Assembly: GCA_024224815.1 (NCBI GenBank)
Contig: JAAENC010000496.1
Coordinates: 124,001-188,000 of the forward strand
From: Chloroflexota bacterium
GTDB taxonomy: Bacteria; Chloroflexota; Anaerolineae; Anaerolineales; Villigracilaceae
DNA: 64,000 nt
Direction: 5' to 3'
Part shown: positions 53,387 through 59,815 of the stretch, piece after piece
How the letters are laid out: every line of letters begins with the position of its first letter
How positions within the stretch are numbered: the stretch's first letter is position 1
Position numbers and translations under genes: made by a program
The notes under the pieces: generated by a model
Databases searched by the model: none
Seen by the model: only the letters and a program-made list of their open reading frames with translations
What the model was told of the DNA's origin: nothing

Positions 53387-54464
53387 TTTCTTTTCCCTTG
53401 GATGGCTGGATCATCCCGCCACCGAGACAAATCTCTCCATCATAAAAAACGGCTGCTTGCCCGGGGGTGATATCGCGCTGCGGCGCATCAAACTTGATTT
53501 GGGCTTGATCGGTGCCGAAAGGCTCAATCTCTGCCCATGCTTCCCGCGCCGCATAACGGATCTTGACCTCAGCACGGAAGGTTTCTACTGGCGCTTTTCC
53601 GCTGATCCAATTTATTTTATCGACAAACATTTCACTGCTCCCCAGCTCTTCTGCCTCCCCAACGACAAGCCGATTTGAAGCAATATCTTTCGCCAAAACA
53701 TAAAGCGGATTTGGCGCAGAAACGCTCAAACCTTTACGCTGACCGATGGTATACGAGGCCAAACCTTCATGTTCGCCTAAAACTTTGCCTGCACTTGTCA
53801 CAATTTCACCCCTTACCGTTGTCTGTGGGGCATATTCGCGCAGAAAATCTCTATAGTCGCCACCGGAGAGAAAACATAAGTCTTGGCTATCCGATTTTTC
53901 TGCAACGGGCAAGTTGAATTTGCGGGCGAGTTCGCGAATCTCCGATTTGGGATATCCGCCAACAGGGAAAAGAGATTGGCGCAACTGAGTCTGATTCAGT
54001 ACATGCAAAACATAGGCTTGGTCTTTGCCCTTATCTACGCCGCGCAAAAGCTGCACTTCGCCATCTTCTTTTTTATTTAGGCGAACATAATGCCCGGAGG
54101 CAATAAAGTCTGCGCCGAGTTCAAGGGCGTGTTCGCGCAAAACGCCCCAACGAATATGACGGTTACACATCAGGCATGGATTTGGCGTTTCACCCTGCTC
54201 ATAACTCGACAGGAAATAATCAACGACAACATCACGGAAGGGCTGCTTTGCATCTACAGTGTGAAAAGGAATATCAAATTTCCGTGCCACTTGCTCTGCC
54301 AAAGAGACAGATTCGAGGGTACAGCAAGCATTTTCGCTCTCTTTGCCAGGTTGTGACCAGAGACGAAGCATGAGACCGATCACTTCATGGCCCTGCTCTT
54401 TGAGCAAAGCCGCTGCGACGGATGAATCGACCCCGCCGGACATAGCTACTACAATTTTAGACAT
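53376..54464 (-). CDS. mnmA: tRNA-specific 2-thiouridylase MnmA
   Basis: Makes 2-thiouridine at position 34 of Glu, Gln and Lys tRNAs. PP-loop SGGVDS (residues 9-14), catalytic Cys in NPCLMCNRHIRWG, second Cys in DSQDLCFLSGGDYRDFL, and TIGQRKGL. 362 residues, normal length. First gene of a three-gene minus-strand operon with two uncharacterised genes. Confidence 0.96.
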   Translation of the reverse strand: MSKIVVAMSGGVDSSVAAALLKEQGHEVIGLMLRLWSQPGKESENACCTLESVSLAEQVARKFDIPFHTVDAKQPFRDVVVDYFLSSYEQGETPNPCLMCNRHIRWGVLREHALELGADFIASGHYVRLNKKEDGEVQLLRGVDKGKDQAYVLHVLNQTQLRQSLFPVGGYPKSEIRELARKFNLPVAEKSDSQDLCFLSGGDYRDFLREYAPQTTVRGEIVTSAGKVLGEHEGLASYTIGQRKGLSVSAPNPLYVLAKDIASNRLVVGEAEELGSSEMFVDKINWISGKAPVETFRAEVKIRYAAREAWAEIEPFGTDQAQIKFDAPQRDITPGQAAVFYDGEICLGGGMIQPSKGKENDK

Positions 54465-54575
54465 AGTTTATTATCTTAGGTAATTTCTATAAAAAAAGCA
54501 GCTTAGATTATACCCGCATCGGTATGCACCTGTTATAATACTTTTCGTCACTAAAGAAAATTTCACGGAGAATTT

Positions 54576-56000
54576 ATGCCTTATAAAATCAAATTTGGAA
54601 CCGACGGCTGGCGAGGACAAGTTGCCGAAAACTATACTTTTGAAAATGTACGCCGTTGTGCCCAAGGTTTTGCTTCTTACCTGATCGAAAAAGGAGATGT
54701 TGGTAAACGGGTTATCGTTGGCTACGATAAACGCTTCCGTTCAGAAGATTTTGCAGAAGCCGTAGCCGAAGTTTTGGCAGGAAATGGCTTGAAAGTTTAC
54801 CTAACAGACGATGCCTCACCCACCCCCGTTATTTCTTACGCAGTTGTTGCTAAAAAGGCCGTTGGTGCGGTGAATGTGACTGCTTCTCATAACCCACCTA
54901 CAGATAATGGCTTCAAAGTTCGTGATGAAAATGGTGGCGCGATTGACCCTGCCGGGCTAACGAAAATCGAAGCATTAATTCCCGATTCGCTTGATAATGT
55001 AAAAATTAAAGACGTTGATGAAGCAAAAGCCGATGGCTCTATCACCCTCTTCGATTCAACTGTTAACTATATCGCTAATCTCGAAAAACTGATCGATGTA
55101 CAACCGATCAAAGATGCAGGATTAACCGTTCTCGTAGATGCGATGTGGGGCAATGGCGCGGGCTGGTTTACAAAATTATTGGGCGGCGGTGCGACCAAAA
55201 TTATCGAAATTCACAATGAACGCAACCCATCTTTCCCGGAAATGAAACGCCCAGAGCCAATTCCACCAAATGTGGATGTCGGCTTAGAAGCAGGCAAAGA
55301 TAATAATGCCGATATTGTCCTTATGAACGATGGCGACGCAGATCGCGTTGGTTTTGGCGATGAAAATGGCGAATTTATTGACCAACTCCGTGCTTATGGA
55401 CTCCTGGCCTATTACCTCCTTGAAGTACGCGGTGAGCGCGGCGATATCGTAAAGACTCTTTCCACAACTACCATACTTAATAAGTTAGGCAAAGTTTATA
55501 ATGTGCCCGTTCATGAGACTGGCGTGGGTTTCAAATATATTGCCCCCAAATTCACTGAAACCGACGCACTCATTGGCGGCGAAGAATCTGGCGGATACGC
55601 TTTCCGTGGGAACGTCCCCGAACGCGACGGCATTCTCGCTGGTCTCTATATGCTTGATCTCCTCGTGCGCACAGGCAAAAAACCTACCGAACTCCTGGCA
55701 GAGCTTTTTGAAAAAGTTGGCGGTGAGCATTTCTATAATCGTATTGATACCCCTTTTGAAGGTGATAAACAAGAGAAAATCGACACAATTTTGGCCGCCA
55801 ACCCCGAAACCATCGGTGGGCTAAAAGTGACCGAGCTTGTCACCGTAGATGGCTACCAATTCCGTCTGGAAGATGGTGGCTGGTTGCTAATTCGTTTCAG
55901 CGGCACCGAGCCAATTCTCCGCGTTTACTGCGAAACCATGCACGAAGACAAAGTAGACGCTATTTTGCAAGACGGATTGAAAGTTGCTGGGATAAAGTAA
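54576..56000 (+). CDS. Phosphoglucomutase/phosphomannomutase family protein
   Basis: Alpha-D-phosphohexomutase of 474 residues. Phosphoserine S104 in [11 protein letters not shown], metal loop NDGDADRVG, sugar loop [10 protein letters not shown], phosphate-binding [12 protein letters not shown]. Start [11 protein letters not shown] is typical. It could supply glucose-1-P or mannose-1-P for nucleotide sugars of the EPS pathway; the sequence does not decide between the two. Ribosome binding site GGAG. Single gene. Confidence 0.93.
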   Translation: MPYKIKFGTDGWRGQVAENYTFENVRRCAQGFASYLIEKGDVGKRVIVGYDKRFRSEDFAEAVAEVLAGNGLKVYLTDDASPTPVISYAVVAKKAVGAVNVTASHNPPTDNGFKVRDENGGAIDPAGLTKIEALIPDSLDNVKIKDVDEAKADGSITLFDSTVNYIANLEKLIDVQPIKDAGLTVLVDAMWGNGAGWFTKLLGGGATKIIEIHNERNPSFPEMKRPEPIPPNVDVGLEAGKDNNADIVLMNDGDADRVGFGDENGEFIDQLRAYGLLAYYLLEVRGERGDIVKTLSTTTILNKLGKVYNVPVHETGVGFKYIAPKFTETDALIGGEESGGYAFRGNVPERDGILAGLYMLDLLVRTGKKPTELLAELFEKVGGEHFYNRIDTPFEGDKQEKIDTILAANPETIGGLKVTELVTVDGYQFRLEDGGWLLIRFSGTEPILRVYCETMHEDKVDAILQDGLKVAGIK

Positions 56001-56001
56001 G

Positions 56002-56059
56002 TGTCTAAGTGCCATGTTCTTAGGTATCACAACAACATGGTACATTAACACCTGACACA
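56002..56059. repeat. Nested inverted repeat between phosphohexomutase and tatD
   Basis: Outer GTGTC/GACAC (56002-56006, 56055-56059) and inner CCATGTT/AACATGG (56013-56019, 56035-56041). There is no T run. Confidence 0.45.
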
Positions 56060-56066
56060 CTTATAC

Positions 56067-56960
56067 ATGGCACTCACAGACACCCACGCCCATCTTTACT
56101 GGCATAAATTTGACGAAGACCGCGATGAAGTTATCGCACGCGCATCAGAAGCAGGATTAACGCGCATTCTCGTCCCCGGAACCACACTTGAAACGAGTCT
56201 TGCTTCCGTTAAATTGGCAGAATCTGACTCGATCATTTTTGCCGCAGTCGGCATCCACCCCACAGATGCCCTAACGTGGACAGAAAAAACTGCCGATGAG
56301 CTAGAAGAGCTCGCAAAACACCCCCTCCCCAACCCTCCCCCTCAGGGGGATGGAAGAGTTCTCCCCCCTGAGGAGGGAGCCAGAGGGGGGCATAAAAGCA
56401 AAGTCGTTGCCATCGGCGAAATTGGTCTCGATTATTATTGGGATCGCGCACCGCACGACGTGCAAAAGGATATTTTAGAAAAGCAACTTTTGCTTGCAGA
56501 GAGATTAAATCTGCCCATTGTGCTACACTTGCGCGAAAAAAATGATAAAACTGAAGGCAACTGCGCTGCTGACTTGCTCGAAATGCTCGAGAAATGGGTA
56601 ACAAGCCTAAGGTCAGGAGCGCATCCATTAGTAAAATGCCCGGGTGTGCTACACTCTTTTTCCGGCACCGAGGAAATTGCTAAAAAAGCCATCTCGCTCG
56701 GCTTTATGATCGGTGTAACAGGCCCGATCACCTTTAAGAAAATGAATCAGCGGAGAGAAATGATCGCATCTCTCCCATTGGAGAAATTGCTTATAGAAAC
56801 AGACGCACCTTTTCTTAGCCCGCACCCCAAACGCGGAAAAAGAAATGAGCCCACCCATGTGCGTTTTATAGCAGAAAAAATTGCCGAAGTACACGGCAAA
56901 AGCCCGCGAGAAATTGCAGAAATTACCACTGCAAACGCCGCTCGCTTATTTAATTGGTGA
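56067..56960 (+). CDS. tatD: TatD family metal-dependent deoxyribonuclease with in-frame repeat insertion
   Basis: Metal-dependent hydrolase: first metal motif DTHAHLYWHKF, VGIHPTDA, AIGEIGLDYYWD, LHLREKND, GVLHSFSG, ETDAPFLSPHPKRG. It has 297 residues, against about 255-265 normally. The excess is mainly a Pro/Gly-rich peptide (LPNPPPQGDG through EEGARGG) encoded by a GC-run palindrome at 56321-56390, placed between helix ELAKHP and strand KVVAIGEIGLDY. A second small insertion (SLRSGAHPLVK) precedes GVLHSFSG. Catalytic motifs are intact, so it may remain active. Confidence 0.9.
   Translation: MALTDTHAHLYWHKFDEDRDEVIARASEAGLTRILVPGTTLETSLASVKLAESDSIIFAAVGIHPTDALTWTEKTADELEELAKHPLPNPPPQGDGRVLPPEEGARGGHKSKVVAIGEIGLDYYWDRAPHDVQKDILEKQLLLAERLNLPIVLHLREKNDKTEGNCAADLLEMLEKWVTSLRSGAHPLVKCPGVLHSFSGTEEIAKKAISLGFMIGVTGPITFKKMNQRREMIASLPLEKLLIETDAPFLSPHPKRGKRNEPTHVRFIAEKIAEVHGKSPREIAEITTANAARLFNW
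56321..56390. repeat. GC-run palindromic element inserted in tatD
   Basis: About 70 bp with nested hairpins: CTCAGGGGG with CCCCCTGAG inside, and CCCCCTC with GAGGGGG outside. The reading frame is kept (about 25 codons added). Confidence 0.8.
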
Positions 56961-56964
56961 AATT

Positions 56965-57921
56965 TTGAGCACGACAACCTTAGTTAAAGCAAATGTTGAA
57001 AAAGTAGAAGAGCGGATGCGCGCTCAGGCAAATGAACGCCACCCCGACCTGCGGGTAGCGCTTGACAATCTGCTCGTATCTGGCGGCAAACGCGTTCGCC
57101 CAAAGTTGGTTCTTTTAACGGGCAATATGCTTGGCGCAGACCCCGAAAAACTGATCACGCTCGCAGCTGCAATTGAATTGCTGCACACAGCCACGCTTGT
57201 CCATGACGACTTAATTGACGGCTCACTGATGCGTCGCGGAAACGAAACCATAAACGCCAACTGGACACCTGCCGCAACCGTACTCACCGGCGATTTTATC
57301 TTTGCCCGTGCGGCAAAACTGGCCGCTGAAACCGGTTCGCTGACAGTCATGGAAGAATTTGCCGAAACCCTGGCCATTATGGTCAACGGCGAATTAACCC
57401 AAATGTTCGACGCACGCGGTTTAGCAAGCAGAGAAAATTATTATCAACGAATTTATGCGAAAACAGGCTCTCTTTTTGAGCTTTCTACACACGGAGCAGC
57501 CATCATTAGCCCCGTAGATGCAGAAATTGTCGAAAAAGCACGCATTTTTGGGCGCGAGCTTGGCACCGCATTCCAGATCGTGGATGATGTTTTAGATTTC
57601 ACTGGCGATCAAACTGCCGTTGGAAAACCAGTCGGTAGCGACCTCTTGCAAGGATTAATTACCCTGCCCGCCCTCTACTATATAGAAAAACACCCTGAAG
57701 ACAAAGAAGTAAAATCCTTGCTCAAAGGGCATTTCCATAATAAAAAAGAAATGGGTATTTTGATCGAAAATATTCGCAAAAGCGATGCCATTCAACTCGC
57801 GCTAGAAGAGGCAAAAGAATATGCCGCTCGCGCCCTGCAATCGCTTAATGGCCAACCCCAAAGCGAGGAAAGACACGCCCTTGAAAGCCTCGCTGAATAC
57901 GTAACGAATCGCAATGTTTAA
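56965..57921 (+). CDS. Polyprenyl diphosphate synthase (IspB/GGPPS family)
   Basis: Condenses IPP onto allylic diphosphates to make long-chain prenyl diphosphates for quinones or carrier lipids. First Asp-rich motif LVHDDLIDGS, second QIVDDVLDF, plus GGKRVRPKLVLL. The frame opens at 56881 inside tatD, but the likely start is the TTG at 56965 (318 residues), just after the tatD stop and preceded by GGTGA. Product chain length is not certain. Overlaps the next gene by 8 bases. Confidence 0.9.
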   Translation: MSTTTLVKANVEKVEERMRAQANERHPDLRVALDNLLVSGGKRVRPKLVLLTGNMLGADPEKLITLAAAIELLHTATLVHDDLIDGSLMRRGNETINANWTPAATVLTGDFIFARAAKLAAETGSLTVMEEFAETLAIMVNGELTQMFDARGLASRENYYQRIYAKTGSLFELSTHGAAIISPVDAEIVEKARIFGRELGTAFQIVDDVLDFTGDQTAVGKPVGSDLLQGLITLPALYYIEKHPEDKEVKSLLKGHFHNKKEMGILIENIRKSDAIQLALEEAKEYAARALQSLNGQPQSEERHALESLAEYVTNRNV

Positions 57922-58441
57922 AAACCCTTTTATCTTAAAACTTGGCTCTTTCCTGCATCAATCACCGGGCTACAGCCGTGAATATCCCTTTGAGCACGAG
58001 AAAGTTCAATTCAAAGAAGATTTCTCCCTAAATAATCTCGAAGGTCTTGTTAACGCCACTCGCACACAACAAGGCTTACTTATTCAGGGAAATTTTGAAG
58101 GGAATTTAACCCTGAACTGCGTTCGTTGCCTTGAAGATTATTCCCATTTTCTGAGCTGGAAAATCACCGAACTCTATGTTTTTGAAGGGCAGGATGCCAC
58201 CGAAGACGAACTTATTTTACCCGCCAACGCCCAAATTGATCTGGGAGAAGCAATTGCAGACGAAGCCTTGCTAGATATCCCCATCAACCCGATCTGCAAA
58301 GAAGATTGTCAGGGGCTTTGTCAGGCTTGCGGCACAAATCTAAATCTCGGAGATTGTGGGCACGAAGAACTCCCTATAGAGGAAGATTCTGATGAAGAAG
58401 AGCACTCACCCTTTGCAGGTCTAAAAGATCTACTGGATTAA
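57914..58441 (+). CDS. YceD family protein (DUF177)
   Basis: 175 residues. Cys pair CVRCLEDY and the C-terminal metal-knuckle-like CKEDCQGLCQACGTNLNLGDC are typical of the DUF177/YceD family, which usually precedes rpmF and is implicated in 23S rRNA maturation. Here no rpmF follows; a repeat-rich spacer begins at once. The C-terminus is acidic. Coupled to the polyprenyl synthase by an 8-base overlap. Confidence 0.87.
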   Translation: MFKNPFILKLGSFLHQSPGYSREYPFEHEKVQFKEDFSLNNLEGLVNATRTQQGLLIQGNFEGNLTLNCVRCLEDYSHFLSWKITELYVFEGQDATEDELILPANAQIDLGEAIADEALLDIPINPICKEDCQGLCQACGTNLNLGDCGHEELPIEEDSDEEEHSPFAGLKDLLD

Positions 58442-58569
58442 GAACCGCTTCATGCCTGATTTGGGCTTGCTACCGATAAAGAACATCTCTGCATCTCTCA
58501 TCTCGTCACGCTAAAAGCGTGACCTACAACATGGTTTCTTTGATGATGAGTAAATTAAAGTGGTGTGAT

Positions 58570-58609
58570 GAATCTGCGAGGAAGGCTTTAGCCTGACAAA
58601 GCAGTCTCC
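58570..58609 (-). repeat. Dispersed repeat R1, copy 3 (inverted)
   Basis: Reverse complement begins GGAGACTGCTTTGTCAGG and ends CCTCGCAGATTC. It pairs head-to-head with the copy at 58622-58658. Confidence 0.5.
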
Positions 58610-58621
58610 TTATCTAAAAGC

Positions 58622-58658
58622 GAGATTGCTTCGCCGAAAAACATCGGCTCGCAAAGAC
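58622..58658 (+). repeat. Dispersed repeat R1, copy 4
   Basis: Begins GAGATTGCTTCGCCGAAAAA and ends CATCGGCTCGCAAAGAC. Its end matches copy 2 (19170-19205). Forms an inverted pair with 58570-58609. The surrounding spacer 58442-58708 is otherwise built from short palindromes, such as GTCACGC/GCGTGAC near 58507. Confidence 0.6.
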
Positions 58659-58708
58659 AATGCTATCAATTATCGTTTTATTATTGCCAAAGTTTCAGGA
58701 GGATAAAG

Positions 58709-59464
58709 ATGGAAGGAATTTCAACTCTTATTAACAGCATCGCCACCATTTTGTGGCCCATTATTGTCATTGGCATCCTATTCATCTTCCGAAAAAATGT
58801 GCAGGGGTTGATCGAATCTGCACGCGGGCGCAAATTTACGGTCAAGATCGGTGAGATGGAACTCAGCATGGACGAGTTCAGCAAACAGCAAGGCGATATG
58901 ATCAAAGATCTGCAAAAACGCGTCAATGAGCTGCAGCGCAAAATAGAATTAAAAAGCACAGAGCCAGAAGCTGCACCAATGGCTGAAATGGAAGAAGAAT
59001 CTGGGGCAGAGCCGGTGGCAGAAGAAAGCGCGGAGCCGGAAAATGCCCGGGAAACAGCCAGCAAGCCCGATGCCGAGAGCGTAACGCTGGATATTGATGA
59101 TGACATCACCGATATTTTGTGGGTGGATGATAATCCTAAAAATAATGCTTTTCTAATCGATTCTCTCTATTATCAAGGTGTTTCTGTTTCGACTGCGGAA
59201 AACACGAAAGAAGCTGTTGAGCGCTTTAAACACGGTGCTTTTGATTGTGTTATTTCCGATTCTTGTCGCCACGAAGGCAAAGAGGTAGATAATTGCCAAG
59301 CCGGTTTTGAATTAGCCAGCATTATCCGCGAGATGGATGAGGAAGTGCGAATCTATATTTATACCGACAAAGTCGATGAGAAAATGCGCATGAAAGCGCA
59401 ACATGTAGGCGCAACAGCCATAACATCTTCGCCTTCGGAGTTGTTGAAGCTATTGAGCGATTAA
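58709..59464 (+). CDS. Membrane-anchored coiled-coil protein with receiver-like domain
   Basis: 251 residues. N-terminal TM helix (about 7-27), a KIGEMELSMDEF segment, a coiled coil (about 60-82), an acidic Glu/Ala/Pro-rich linker (about 84-125) and a C-terminal receiver-like domain. It keeps acidic pocket residues (WVDDNP) and a candidate phosphoacceptor in DCVISDSCRH, and ends in the GATAITSSPSELLKLL switch. The conserved Lys after IYIYTDKVDE is not certain. No kinase adjacent. AGGAGG ribosome binding site. Possibly a membrane-bound signalling output. Confidence 0.75.
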   Translation: MEGISTLINSIATILWPIIVIGILFIFRKNVQGLIESARGRKFTVKIGEMELSMDEFSKQQGDMIKDLQKRVNELQRKIELKSTEPEAAPMAEMEEESGAEPVAEESAEPENARETASKPDAESVTLDIDDDITDILWVDDNPKNNAFLIDSLYYQGVSVSTAENTKEAVERFKHGAFDCVISDSCRHEGKEVDNCQAGFELASIIREMDEEVRIYIYTDKVDEKMRMKAQHVGATAITSSPSELLKLLSD

Positions 59465-59466
59465 TC

Positions 59467-59495
59467 TTGCCCCAAAACCTAGCCCATAGTAAACT
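59467..59495 (+). promoter_or_regulatory. Candidate promoter of the metG leader
   Basis: TTGCCC (59467-59472), 17 bases, TAAACT (59490-59495). The expected start falls at or within a base or two of the leader peptide ATG at 59503, so the leader could be leaderless. It begins 3 bases after the upstream gene's stop. Confidence 0.45.
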
Positions 59496-59502
59496 AATAA
59501 GC

Positions 59503-59592
59503 ATGAACGCAAATTCTCTCACAAAATCACGAGCCTATATGCCTATGGCTATGCCCTGTCTAACATGGACAGTGATGGAACTTGCGCGTTAG
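59503..59592 (+). CDS. Methionine-rich leader peptide of metG
   Basis: 29-codon ORF too short for standard gene finding. Met residues are at 1, 13, 15, 17 and 25 (core YMPMAMPC), three of them within 15 bases (59539, 59545, 59551). The stop TAG is at 59590-59592. It ends 22 bases before a strong terminator and 224 bases before metG. The Met cluster sits right before the first arm of an alternating RNA structure, which is how ribosome-stalling leaders work. Translation has not been shown; a chance ORF is possible but the position argues against it. Confidence 0.65.
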   Translation: MNANSLTKSRAYMPMAMPCLTWTVMELAR

Positions 59593-59647
59593 ATTACGCA
59601 AAGTGAATCTTGAAGGCTGTCCGCGATATCTGGACAGCCTTTTTTTA
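59556..59647 (+). promoter_or_regulatory. Putative attenuator (alternating hairpins 1:2, 2:3, 3:4)
   Basis: Arm 1 CTGTCTA (59556-59562) pairs with arm 2 TGGACAG (59566-59572). Arm 2 GGACAGT (59567-59573) can instead pair with arm 3 GCTGTCC (59616-59622). Arm 3 AGGCTGTCC (59614-59622) pairs with arm 4 GGACAGCCT (59632-59640), followed by T7. The last is a complete intrinsic terminator; 2:3 pairing would abolish it. Confidence 0.65.
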
Positions 59648-59682
59648 TGGGTTTATCTCACAACTACTCAACCTTTATAAAC

Positions 59683-59720
59683 GATTCTGCGAGGAGCACG
59701 CATTTGCGACGCGGCAATCT
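59683..59720 (-). repeat. Dispersed repeat R1, copy 5 (inverted)
   Basis: Reverse complement begins AGATTGCCGCGTCGCAAATG and ends CTCCTCGCAGAATC. Lies between the attenuator and metG, head-to-head with 59731-59766. Confidence 0.5.
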
Positions 59721-59730
59721 TATTTTTCAT

Positions 59731-59766
59731 GAGATTGCTTCGACGGTAAAACTGTCTCGCAAAGTC
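59731..59766 (+). repeat. Dispersed repeat R1, copy 6
   Basis: Begins GAGATTGCTTCGACGG and ends CTCGCAAAGTC. Forms an inverted pair with 59683-59720 in the metG leader. With the leader peptide and attenuator this accounts for the 351-base gap 59465-59815. Confidence 0.6.
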
Positions 59767-59815
59767 ATACCGAGATAATTAATTTATCTGAACACACACT
59801 TTTACGGAGAAGATC

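Noticed and set aside
56881-56964. Polyprenyl synthase starting at the ATG at 56881
   Set aside because: It lies inside the conserved 3' end of tatD; the TTG at 56965, just after the tatD stop, gives a normal N-terminus.
59465-59815. T-box riboswitch upstream of metG
   Set aside because: No AGGGTGGNACCGCG-like T-box sequence or stem I features are visible; the leader peptide and overlapping arms explain the terminator better.
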